This document shows positions 46,850-57,410 of a stretch of 64,000 nt of DNA, one piece after another. A program made the position numbers and the translations under genes. The notes beneath the pieces were generated by a model that was not told the DNA's origin, made no database searches, and saw only the letters and a list, made by a program, of their open reading frames with translations. Numbering within the stretch: the stretch's first letter is position 1; every line of letters starts with the position of its first letter. This DNA is from Narthecium ossifragum (Eukaryota; Streptophyta; Magnoliopsida; Dioscoreales; Nartheciaceae), in NCBI GenBank assembly GCA_963920575.1, contig OY986968.1:5449485-5513484 (forward strand), in the 5' to 3' direction.

Positions 46850-47051
46850 TATGTGGTGGGGGGTATTTAAGTAAAGTTACCCAGCTCGGTTAGAATTTAC
46901 CCCATGGTTAGGTTACTTAACCAGACAAAAGTAGACGGAAGGGTATTTTTGAGATTATTTGGACTTTTTAGGGGTATATATGAAAATATCAAGAATGTAA
47001 GGGTAAATACGTATTTTGAAAGTTTTTTGAGGATATATATGTAAAAAACCC
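46850..47051. mobile_element. Right terminal inverted repeat of a gene-fragment-bearing MULE
   Basis: Read inwards from 47051, the minus strand gives GGGTTTTTTACATATATATC, then CCGTCTACTTTTGTCTGG further in. The MULE at 55228 has GGGGTTTTTACATATCTATC and CCGTCTACTTCCGTCT in the same order. Immediately after 47051 lies TATTATAAA, where a 9-bp target duplication would be, and then gypsy pol sequence resumes. The left end is not visible; it may be in the gap at 44698–44897. Confidence 0.6.
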
Positions 47052-47130
47052 TATTATAAATGACATGCTGAATGAATAGTATGATATTGAGAATGACATT
47101 GCACAATCAATTGATGACATTGGAACACAC

Positions 47131-48110
47131 ATGCTGTCTAGACCGATCCAACACTCTAAGCGATCGATCGCACCAGGTCCGACCGATCGGACTCTGGTCC
47201 GATCGATCGGTTTGGTTGCAGAGGGCTACAACGAGGCTGTGCCTTGGGTGATTGAGTCGCTTCCACCTCTCTCTTCCAGCCCTGCACCTACTTCACTAGA
47301 ATCACCACCTGAACTTGAACTTAAACCACTTCCAACAACACTAAAATACGTTTTCCTAGGATCAAACTCTACTCTTCCCATTATCATCTCTTCAGCATTA
47401 TCTTCCGATCAGGAGAGTCAACTTGTTCATATTTTAAAAGATCATAGGAAAGCCATAGGTTGGACAGTTGCTGATTTAAAAGGTATCGACCCATCTTTTG
47501 CATGCATAGAATCAATTTAGAAGATGAGTCTAAAACCATTAGGGAGATGCAACGCCGCCTTAATCCTAACATGAAAGAGGTAGTTAAGAAAGAAGTGGTG
47601 AAACTTTTAGATGCGGGTATCATATACCCAATTTCTGACAGTAAGTGGGTCAGTCCTACACAAGTAGTTCCCAAGAAATCAGGACTCACAGTTGTGGAGA
47701 ATGAGAAAGGAGAGCAGGTCCCGACTCGCCAAACTACGGCATGGCGAGTTTGCATTGATTGTAGAAAACTCAACGCCCTTACTAGGAAAGATCACTTCCC
47801 TTTACCATTCATTGATCAAATTCTTGAACGCCTTTCTGGTAAAAGCTTTTATTGTTTCATCGATGGCTATTCAGGGTACAATCAAGTTGCAGTTGATCCT
47901 AAAGATCAAGAGAAGACAACTTTCACTTGCCCTTTTGGTACCTTTGCGTACCGAAGGATGCCGTTTGGCCTATGTAATGCACCTACGACTTTTCAAAGGT
48001 GTATGATGGCCATCTTCTCTGATATGCTTGATAAATTCTTAGAGGTCTTTATGGATGATTTTTCTGTATTCGGCCCTTCTTTTAAGACTTGCCTTGCCAA
48101 TCTGATATGC
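47131..48110 (+). pseudogene. Reverse transcriptase region of the Athila/Tat element
   Basis: Frames 47131–47520 and 47502–48110 together cover the RT domain: LVHILKDHRKAIGWTVADLK, CIDCRKLNALTRKDHFPLPF, RRMPFGLCNAPTTFQRCMMA and the catalytic FMDDF. A one-base frame change near 47500–47520 separates them. Roughly 60 residues are deleted after FGPSFKTCLANL, before the RNase H part. The N-terminal linker is encoded by GATCGATCG/GACCGATCGG palindromes at 47161–47210. Confidence 0.88.
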
Positions 48111-48126
48111 TTGGACACATTCTTCT

Positions 48127-48597
48127 GTGCGTCAAATTCGGTCCTTTTTAGGTCATGCAGGATTCTATCGTCGATTTATCAAAGATTTTTCAAACATTTC
48201 AAAACCCTTGTGTGAGCTTCTTGCTAAAGATGCTCCTTTTGTCTTCGATGATGCTTGCTTATATGCTTTCAAAACAATCCGTGACCTTTTAGCTTCTGCT
48301 CCCATCGTTCATGCACCTGATTACTCCTTACCTTTCGAATTCATGTGCGACGCTTCTGATTCTGCGATAGGAGTTGTTCTTGAACAACGGGTGAATAAAA
48401 GTCCTCATGTGATTTATTATGCTAGTAAGACTCTTTCTGAATCACAATTGAATTACACTACAACGGAAAAGGAATTATTAGCTGTAATTTTTGCATTAGA
48501 GAAGCTCAAACCCTATCTCTTAGGTTCCAAAATCCTGATTTACACTGATCACGCCGCTTTGCAGTACCTTTTAGCTAAAAAGGATTGTGAAACCTAG
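48127..48597 (+). pseudogene. RNase H region of the Athila/Tat element
   Basis: It reads RSFLGHAGFYRRFIKDFSN, FEFMCDASDSAIGVVLEQR, YYASKTLSESQLNYTTTEKE and YTDHAALQYLL, the RT thumb/RNase H part of gypsy pol. It ends at a stop at 48597; the chain continues in another frame at 48587 with [18 protein letters not shown]. Confidence 0.88.
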
Positions 48598-50094
48598 ATT
48601 GATTAGATGGATCTTACTTTTGCAAGAGTTTGACATAGAGATAAGGGATAAGAAGGGTTCTGAGAATGTTGTTGCTGATCACCTTTCACGCATTCCTTTG
48701 GAACACATCACTGATAGGATTCATGTTAGTGCTTCTTTTCCAGACGAGGATCTTTTTCAGATAACTCGCATCTCGCAGCCGTGGTACGCACACATAGTCA
48801 ATTATCTTGTGTCGGGAACAATTCCGGACTCCTGGTCTAAAGACAGGAAAGATATATTCTTCTCTCAGATTCGATATTATATTTGGGAAGACCCTGAGCT
48901 TTTTAAATATTGTTCCGATCAGATTTTTCGACGATGTGTTCCAGAACCTGAAATCCATGATATTTTAACATTCTGTCACACGCTTGCGTTGGTGGTCACT
49001 TCTCTACAAGGAAAACTGCTGCAAAAGTTTTGCAATGCGGCTTTTATTGGCCTTCTATATTCAAAGATTCCTATGCCTTCTGTAAATCCTGTCTTTGATG
49101 CCAACAAACTGGAAACCTATCACGCCGTGATCAAATGCCACAAACTCCGATTTTAGTTGCCGAAATTTTTGATGTCTGGGGTATTGACTTCAAGGGTCGC
49201 TTTCCAACTTCTTTTGGCTTTCAATACATTTTAGTTGTTGTTGACTATGTTTCAAAATGGGTTGAAGCCATAGCAACCAAATCGAATGATCATAAGGTTG
49301 TGATTCAATTCCTTCAACGTAACATTTTTTCTCGATTTGGTTTTCCTTGTGCGATCATAAGTGATGGCGGCTCACATTTCTTAAATCAATACTTTAAGTC
49401 CCTTCTTCAAAAGTATTCTATCACTCATAAGGTAGCCACCCCATATCATCCGAAAACTAGTGACCAGGTAGTACTTTCTAATAGGGAAATTAAGCGTATT
49501 CTGGAAAAGACTGTCCGTCTAGACCGTAAGGATTGGGCAAACAAGCTTGATGATGCACTCTGGGCATATAGAACGGCTTATAAAACACCGATTGGTATAT
49601 CACCGTATCGATTAGTGTTTGGTAAAGCTTGCCATCTGCCTGTGGAATGGGAACATCGTGCTTTATGGGCTATCAAGAAATTAAACTTTGATTCAAATGA
49701 AATAACCACACATAGAAAATTGAAAATAGTTGAACTCGAGGAAATTTACAATGATGCTTATATAAACTCCAAAATTTACAAAGATAGGACAAAGACTTTT
49801 CATGATAAGCATATTTCAAGGAAAACCCTTGTCGTTGGACAGAAAGTTTGGTTGTTTAATGCAAAATTGCGTCTTTTCCCGGGTAAATTACGGTCAAGGT
49901 CGACTGGACCCTATATTATCACGCAAGTATTCTCACATGGTGCTGTAGAAATTCAGGTCCCAAGTACAAATGAGATCACTAAAGTTAATGGGCATAGATT
50001 CAAACCTTATGTTGAGGACATTCAACACGGAGATATTATTGAGTCCGTTATCTTGACGGATCCAGGCAATCACTATGTTTTTCGGGACGTCTAG
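48587..50094 (+). pseudogene. RNase H tail and integrase of the Athila/Tat element
   Basis: The first part (48587–48990) holds [20 protein letters not shown] and the region leading to the integrase zinc finger, which is frame-shifted near 48990. The integrase core (49135–50094) has [22 protein letters not shown] and the C-terminal [20 protein letters not shown] and [19 protein letters not shown] parts. The order and spacing are as in Athila/Tat integrases. The HHCC region is not readable in a single frame. Confidence 0.85.
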
Positions 50095-52485
50095 CGAAAG
50101 ACATAAAATTACGCGCTTGCTGAGAGGCAACCCAGTTTTTAGGAGTTCTTTTTAGTTTTTAGGATTTTTCATAATTTTTAGAATTTTTCCATGTCTTTTT
50201 CTATTTTTTTCGGATTTATCTTGCATTTCCCTGTTTTTTCTCTCTCCTCCCGCTCCGTTGTTTGATCACGGCTCGTCGGCTCGTCCCCGAGCCGTCGCCA
50301 CCCACCGCCCATCGCCGTCTCTCCGGCCGCCCTCATCCCTCCAAACCAGTACCATAACCTCCGCCGACCTTCCACCTCTTCAACTCCGTCCTCCTCTTCC
50401 TTCGAAACCTTCTCCTCCGACGCCGGCGAGCCCCTCGGCCGTCGTCGACACCTTTATCCACGGTCGCCCATTGCCCCCAAACACCTTCAAAAGCTTCCTT
50501 CCACCACCACGACGTTTCCGCCACCATCAAATCCTTTCCTTGCTGTCAGGATCATCGGCTTCACAATCCGACGAAACCACCGCTCTGACCACCTTCATTC
50601 CACCGTCTGGAAGCTCAATTCATCAATCCAGCACCATAGGACAGTTCCCCATACCTCCACGATCCTTCCTCACCCCTTGCCATCCTTGATTGGAGCTCCG
50701 ATCATCGGAATCCAATTCTAGCAATCGTCTTCCTCCGAGCCGTTCACCTCCGATCCGTCACCAGGAGGCCTCAATTCTTCGATCAAAGCTCACCGGAGAC
50801 CTCCTCAAGCATCTATGATTCTTCCTGTACCCTTCCTGTCCTCCGGCGACGAGGTTTCACCGTCGATCCAGCGCCGGCGAGCTCTTAGCCGTCCAACTGC
50901 TACAGAACACGATCCAGATGCTACAAAACACGATCCAGATGCTGCAGAGCTTCGTTTTCAAATCAGACAGTCTCAATCTGTAATATGGATGAAATCTTGG
51001 ATGATGAATATTTTTTTGTGTTGTGCATGGATGCTTCGATGTATTTTACGATTTTATGTTTATATTTCAATTTTTGTGGATGAATGCTTGTACATATTCG
51101 ATATATCATGAAAATACATAGGAGACTCTGCCAAAAGTTTCTCGAATTTTACTACCTTTTTTTGACTTTTAATTGTTATATTTGATATTTGTGGGAAGGG
51201 TATATTTTTATGTGGCAGGATGTGCTTGGAAGGAAGAAATTTAATTGAAGTCATGGTGATTTATATATTTTCTGGAGAGAGCACGGAATTTTAGAGCTTA
51301 AATATGGTTATCTCTACTCTATTATTCTTTACTTTATTTTGACTTAGTGTAATTGGGGACAAATTACATCTAAGTTGGGGGGTAGAATTCTAGGAATTCA
51401 TGCTTCATTTTTTTATGATAACTGAGAGTATACATCCCCTGAAATATGCATTAAGAATGAAGTTATGGCATTTATTGATAAAGATGCGTATTTTAGAAAT
51501 TTATCTTTTGAATTTTCCACAGACTTGTATGGCATATATAACATTTAGTCAAATTTTTCTATGTATGACACTATTTCTAACAATTTAACACTTTTACCAT
51601 GACTTAGGGATGACTTAGCATATCCTAAAAGCACTTAAGCACGTTCGCATGCTTAGAAGTTGAGATTAGACTCTGAACATCAAGGTAGGATGGATTTACA
51701 GTTCTATGTCATGTCACAGAAGATACACGAACACATGCCATGTTCTGAGTATGCAAGGCGCATAAACTTATATCTAAAAAAAAAATTTCAACTTAGTAAC
51801 CGGGCAGTATGCCTAGCCAGCGTGCTATTCGCATAAAAAGGTTGGATTTCCTGAAAAGAAAAAATGACCAAAAAAGGGGATTTTCAATTTAGTAACCGGG
51901 CATGGTGCCTAACCAGCGTGTTGTTCGCGTAAAACGGCTGAATTCCCTAATGTCATATATATATATAAAAGAGAATAAAAACAGGAATTGTTATGTGAAG
52001 TGGAAAATAAGTGTTTACTTAAGATTGTGGTCTTTAATAGTTGAAATGTTTGGATATAATCAAAGGCTTTGAGGCATGTGGAACCAAAATCACGCACATG
52101 AGTGTTAGAGTTGTTTCTAATCATGGCTAAATATGTTGAAGTGTTGGAAAGGTGTTATGAAATGATTTAATTTTCTATCTTTTATATGCTTATGAATTGA
52201 TGGATGTATTCATTGGTATTATTTCTACTTTATGCATTGGAATTAGTGAGTATTGTAATGGATTTCTAATGGCATATGTAATGGGTGTATAGATGTTTGT
52301 GGGTAATATCACTGAAAACCCTCATGAGACTATAGTTCCTCCACTGGGGTAACCCAGGGGTTTAAAGGCTTGTTGCACATGTTAAGTGTAATCGTGAGAT
52401 CTACGAAAGTGGCTAGTTAGGTTCATTTGATGTTCTTTTTATCTGTTCTTTGCTCGAGAACTAGCAAAGTGTAAGTTGGGGGGTG
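50095..52485 (+). other. 3' internal region of the Athila/Tat element
   Basis: No env-like frame is recognised. A GC-rich Pro/Ser-rich frame (50258–50689) is unlike the AT-rich surroundings and could be acquired host sequence or a leader relic. A 96-bp tandem duplication (TTAGTAACCGGGCA…AGCGTG) has copies starting at 51793 and 51889. The region ends with the polypurine tract at 52473–52485. Confidence 0.6.
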
Positions 52486-53884
52486 TGATGAGTCACTAAT
52501 TATTCCTAGTTAAACCCCTTAAATTACCTTTGTTAGGCCTAGAGTGGGCGTATTTGATATCCTATTGTTTGATTTCAGGTTTAAGTAGGATTTGAGAAAA
52601 AATACAAGAAATTCGGCAAAAAATCACTAAATTCTGCAAAAAGACTGCTTCGTCGACTGTTTGGAAATAAATCACCAGAAATTCTAAACAATTCCAAATA
52701 TTCTGAACTTCTGGGTAGTCAAAGAAGACTTCAAGATCTACAACTTTCATGTTGACGACTTTGTGCGATTCGGTCTACATTGGCGCTAGTGTTTGAATCA
52801 AAGTCCGAAGTATGGAAGTTGGAGAGAAAAGCTGAAGAAATTAATTAATGACGTGGCAGTTAATGACCCAGTCAGACCGACTTGAGCGATGGATCGGATT
52901 TGAGTCCGATCGATCGCTCCGATGACGTCATCAACCTGGAATTAGGGAAATTAGAGTTTAAGTTCAACTATAATTCCTAATTCCGGGATCAAGGGTTTGT
53001 AATACATAAGGGGGTTATTTCAGTCGAAAATTGGCATCTCTTGGAGCACTTTTGGAGGAGAAGGTTAGGGTTTTGAAGACGGCGATCTTTCCGCGAGGAT
53101 CAATGGCTTCATCTTCTACACCGATTCATGATTTCCAAGAGATGAGTGGCTAGATTTCTTGTTCTTAGGAATACCATGAAATCCTAGTGTAACTTTTGAT
53201 CTTTCTTAGTTGGATTTTTGTGAACTTCTCTACGTATAATCTCATGAATATGTGTTTAATGATTATAGAGTTGAAGGAACAGAGTTCCATTGACATATTC
53301 TTAGTCCTACATGATGGTTGTACTTGATTGTAGAGATTCATGAGATAGTTTTCATGTGGTTTGTGATTTACCTTTGAGATAATCTATGCCACGTGAAGAT
53401 AAGTCATGCTAAGGTCATTAGGAGTAGAATAACTTAAGATAATGGTAGGACCAAAGATGATTTATGTCAAACAAAGATAGATTATGTCGTAGGAAACATA
53501 AAACCTTCTTTTAGGGATTCGTGTGAGCTTGTAGCCATACGATCCATAATGTTTAGAGAAGTGATCAAGATGATAACTATGGAATATTAAGGGTGAAACT
53601 AGGGTGGATTGTGTATTTCCTAAGACATCTTTTTCAGTTGATTAAAACCTTATTATTTTCTTTTGCTTTCTTAGATAGTTTCAGTTAGATCAATCTATCA
53701 TTGAATCTGTTAGCTTAGATCTAGAGTTTTGAGAATTTCTTTTGTTTTTTCTGGTAATTCGTTGTGGTTCGACTCCGGATTTCACCACTAGTCTACGTAG
53801 TAGTATTAGTGATTGAATAAGGATATAAATTTAAAATTTGATTAAGATTAGCAATGTTTTAACGACGACGTTTGCGAGCGATCA
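52486..53884 (+). repeat. 3' LTR of the Athila/Tat element
   Basis: It starts TGATGAGTCACTAATTATTC after the polypurine tract and ends GTTTGCGAGCGATCA, followed by the ATCTC target duplication. Its 1399 bp match the 1400-bp 5' LTR apart from scattered substitutions. GTCCGATCGATCGCTCCGAT lies near 52903. Confidence 0.92.
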
Positions 53885-54260
53885 ATCTCTCAATCAGAAC
53901 CACTACGGTTGATCTCTCAGTCGGAACCACCATGATGAAGTATATCATGAGAATCAAGCAGTTGATTTCTCAGTCGGAAGATGATGGTGAGGAAGACGGT
54001 GATGCAAAGACCAAAACTAGATACCCGGTTCGGTGTGAATGCACCGAACATGCATAATATGTTTGGTTGGAACCAACCGAACCGGTTGGTTTGGTGCATC
54101 GCATCGGTTGGAACCAATCGAACATTGGTGAGGAAGATGATGACGCAAAGACCGAAACTACATACCCGGTTATGCATAGTATGTTTGGTTGGAACCGACC
54201 GAGCATACTTCATTTTTTTTATAAAAAAAGACATACATTTGCAAGCCACGTGATGCCACT
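53885..54260. repeat. Short tandem units flanking the retroelement
   Basis: Copies of a unit containing TTGATCTCTCAGTCGGAACC and ATGATGAAGTATATCATGAG occur here and on the left flank (35870–35931). Further on, a unit of about 138 bp (GTGAGGAAGAYGRTGAYGC… TATGTTTGGTTGGAACC) is repeated near 53989 and 54127. Both-strand open frames across it look like consequences of the repeats. Confidence 0.6.
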
Positions 54261-54417
54261 TGCATAAAAGTAGCAACAATAAAATATTTGTATGGTAGAT
54301 ATTGCCACCAAACTAAAGTGTACTTCAATGTTTATCTCATTTCTAAACTCACACTTTAGATAACAGCATACCCAACTTTCCAAATTGGAATATATCAAAA
54401 GGTGGCAGACATAGGTT

Positions 54418-54531
54418 GGCATTAATCCACCTGTTCATCTTTTGCCCCCCACATACTTTGCAAGTGGGATAGTATGCATAGTTTGTATGTTCCTATGTTC
54501 GGTTGGTTCATACAACAGGTGGATTAATGCC
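54418..54531. repeat. Perfect 18-bp inverted repeat with 78-bp loop
   Basis: GGCATTAATCCACCTGTT (54418–54435) and AACAGGTGGATTAATGCC (54514–54531) are exact reverse complements. The right arm abuts a telomere-like array. Confidence 0.9.
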
Positions 54532-54557
54532 CTAAACCCTAAACCCTAAACCCTAAA
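54530..54557. repeat. Interstitial telomeric repeat, (CCCTAAA)4
   Basis: Four perfect copies of the plant telomere unit CCCTAAA. The surrounding sequence is ordinary repeat-rich DNA, so this is an interstitial site and not a chromosome end. Confidence 0.92.
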
Positions 54558-54689
54558 CCGAACATATGTTATATGAACGGTATCTATATAACATACATAC
54601 CCTATTTGAACATATTCTATGTACCATACATACTTATTTAAACGGTTTCTACCTACCGTCATACCTTAACGAATCGGATTTTGGAATGC

Positions 54690-54925
54690 GCATGACGTAC
54701 GGTCGATGAATGGATCAACCGTGAACAATGAAAGCTGCATTTTGAGTTAGACGGTTAAAGCGACGGTCGATGTATGGATCGACCGTGAGTGAATAGAGGA
54801 GGATGCATGGATCGACTGTGAACAATGAAGGTTGTATTTTGAGCTAGATGGCTAAAGCGACGGTCGATGCATGGATCGACCGTGAGTGAATAGAGGACGA
54901 TGCATAGATCGACCGTGAACAATGA
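54690..54925. repeat. 97-bp tandem repeat carrying CGGTCGAT…ATCGACCG palindromes
   Basis: The CAATGAA landmark recurs at 54726, 54823 and 54920. Each full unit contains CGGTCGATGYATGGATCGACCG split as two arms and a second GATGCATGGATCGACYGTG half-site. The same kind of palindrome fills the copia-like LTR at 6541–6850. Confidence 0.8.
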
Positions 54926-55227
54926 ATGCTATATTTTTCACACCCGTTCGGTCATGATCCACCACTCAATATAAATCGAATCGCCCAATATGATCGAACA
55001 ATTATTCTTCGATCATAATCCACCACTCAATATAAGTCGAATCGGCCAATCATATTAGGGCATCGGGGTTTGAACGGGTTGACGAAGAGCCGAACGGGTT
55101 GCGTCGACACGGATGCATATTCTTAGGTCACCGGTCGCCGACCAGGTCGGGAGGTTGAGGACGCTGAGGATGTGGTCGCCGACCACGTCGTCGGGAGGTA
55201 GAGGATGGTGAGGGTAAATTATGAATA

Positions 55228-56724
55228 GGGGTTTTTACATATCTATCCTTCAAAAGTTTCTAAATATCACAATTACCCCTATATTTTTCCGGCTTACTAA
55301 AATACCCTCAAAAACTTGATAAATGCGTAAACCTACCCCTCCGTCTACTTCCGTCTATCCATCTAACTTAACCATGGTTTCATCAATTTTGACCGACTAT
55401 TTTGACTAGTTTTCTTAGCTTGCTGACGTAGGAAGAAAGATATATGTGTTTTCGTCAATTTTGACCAGCTATTTTGACTAATTTTGTTGGCTTGCTGACG
55501 TAGGAAGAGAGAGAGAGAGAAGCTGTGGCCTCTGCACCCAACTCTCCGGCACCCATGCATAGAGCACTTCCTCCAAGCTCGGCGGCGGTGGCGAGGAGGG
55601 GGACATTGTGACCCTCTCGGTGACGACAATGAAGGCGTAGGAGGAGGTGTGCGGTGAGGTCCATGGCCATGACGCCAGCGCCTGCACCCCATGCCGGAGA
55701 GGTTGAAGGTCTTGATGTTCACTGAACCTTTATGGATTGTGAAATGCGCTCGTAGCCCGCGATGGCCATGCACTCCGACGACAATGCCTCCATCGCTAGC
55801 CTGGAGCTATTCGATCTGCCACCGAACCTGGCGACATAGGAACGGCCTCCTTGCAACCTCCTGAAGCTTCTGCACAGGTGCTCCATTCTTTGTTCTTGCC
55901 ACTGCTCACCCACCCAGCACTAGTTTTTCAAGTCGTCTGCCCACTTGCGTTCAGTTTACTCTCTCTTGTTTTTAATTCTTTCCTTCATATTCTAAAACTT
56001 CTGGACATCATTTTTCTCTGCAAGTATTCAATTCCTATGCGTGAGGTTGCTCTCATGGTTGTCCTGCATTCTTGTCTAATAGTGACAACACATGATAGAC
56101 AAATTAAATGGATCATGGATTGTATCATCGATGGGTTTCTTCTAATTTTCATACTAGCTCTGCCCTCAAAAATAGAGCATAGTCCAGAGCCCAACGTCTT
56201 CGTCCCCGGGCTCGAATAGATCAGCTAAGACCAATCGGGAAGTGCTGCCAATATCGTCGTCGGAGAGCATCGAGATCGGTGCCCGTGTCTCGGACCAACT
56301 CCTTCGTCGGCTTCGACGCCTCCCACTCTTGATGTATGTTCTTGATCATGCATCCATAAGGTTTGGCATACAGGACTTCCGATAGATGGTGCGCATGAAG
56401 TCGGCGCTCTCGTCGGAGAAGAGCCGGCTGCGGAGGCCGAAGTACTTGGCGACCTCGAAAGTGCCCGGCGGTCATGGCCCGGCGGTCGTGGTCTTAGCTT
56501 GTAACAGGAGTACATGCGTTACAGGTATTAACAGGGGTAATAATGTCTTTTTAGTTGCCGCCGTTAACGGCGTTAAAGAATATTCCATGAAGATTCGTCG
56601 GCAAGTAACCCGAGGGGCAGATTAACCATTTTTCAAGTTTTCAAGGGTATTTTAGTAAGCCGGAAAAATATAGGGATAATTGTGATATTTAGAAACTTTT
56701 GAAGGATAGATATGTAAAAACCCC
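55228..56724. mobile_element. Complete Mutator-like element (MULE), non-autonomous
   Basis: The terminal inverted repeats of at least 85 bp begin GGGGTTTTTACATATCTATC at 55228. They are mirrored at the right end (…GATAGATATGTAAAAACCCC to 56724) with only one or two differences. The element is flanked by a perfect 9-bp duplication, TTATGAATA (55219–55227 and 56725–56733), diagnostic of MULEs. The interior has no transposase. It holds GC-rich stretches at 55520–55860 and 56220–56500 with codon-like composition, for example a minus frame VAKYFGLRSRLFSDESADFM near 56400, that may be captured host gene pieces. Confidence 0.92.
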
Positions 56725-56733
56725 TTATGAATA

Positions 56734-57410
56734 TTATGAAGAAAGGTATTATGTACGCAGTAAAAACACAATATGTTTAACATTGAGTGGGGTAGTGCAT
56801 TGGGTTGTAATAGAAATAGGATGTACGCTGTAAAACTCAGGTGTATTTAGAATCACCCTTGATTCAAAACTTGAGTGAGGACTGGCCAGGTTGATATTCA
56901 GGCCGGACGGTCCATGATTTAAAAATGTTTGGGTCAGGTCAAGATTAGGCCCAGACTGATGCTCCGGTAGACCGTAGACATCGATATTTTTGATTGTGAT
57001 GGAACATGAAGAAATACACACAGAAGAAGATGTGTCACAGAAACAGAGCTTTAGTAGAAAAAACCCATATGTTACTATTGCTTGAACTAATTTCTCACCT
57101 CGAACTATCAAGATTGACGAGCCGGTCGCCAGTCAGCATTACCAGCACTAGCTCCGAAGAGCTTCATGCGCTAGCACAAAGTCCGTGCCAAGTGTCGGCC
57201 AGAGACATGCCTGATAATTAATCAATCTAGATGTTGCAGCCATTTCCAGAATCTGAAAATTACCGCCATTTTGACTTCATATTACCGAAGCCGACAACCA
57301 TTCCAGCATCCACATATCAACTCAACAGAATCATATCACCTTCTTGGATAAAGTGAGTGCGATGTGGGAAGTAAGGGAGCCCTTACCACTTGAACTTGAG
57401 CACTTTAGCC
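56734..57410. other. Intergenic, no recognised gene
   Basis: A short imperfect repeat (ATTATGTACGCAGTAAAAAC and GGATGTACGCTGTAAAACTC) occurs near 56748 and 56820. Nothing else is classifiable. Confidence 0.4.

Larger units (their letters stand above)
35932..53884 (+). mobile_element. Athila/Tat-type Ty3/gypsy retrotransposon with nested insertions
   Basis: The two LTRs are 35932–37331 and 52486–53884. The target duplication is ATCTC (35927–35931 and 53885–53889). A primer-binding site GCGCCGTTGCCGGGG (complement of the 3' end of tRNA-Asp) follows the 5' LTR. A polypurine tract AAGTTGGGGGGTG precedes the 3' LTR. Remaining coding order is gag, protease, RT, RNase H, integrase, and then a long non-coding 3' region. 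The interior is interrupted by an LTR and an unclassified segment (38227–42440), an inverted LTR of the same family (43618 onward), and a gene-fragment-bearing MULE (up to 47051). Frameshifts and deletions in pol make it non-autonomous. Confidence 0.9.

Noticed and set aside
54530..54557. True telomere end
   Set aside because: Only four units, flanked on both sides by kilobases of ordinary interspersed DNA.
55363..55773. 136-codon minus-strand frame in the MULE
   Set aside because: It has repeated short words (LRQQA, SQNS) and no known domain; GC-rich low complexity explains the open frame, though captured DNA remains possible.
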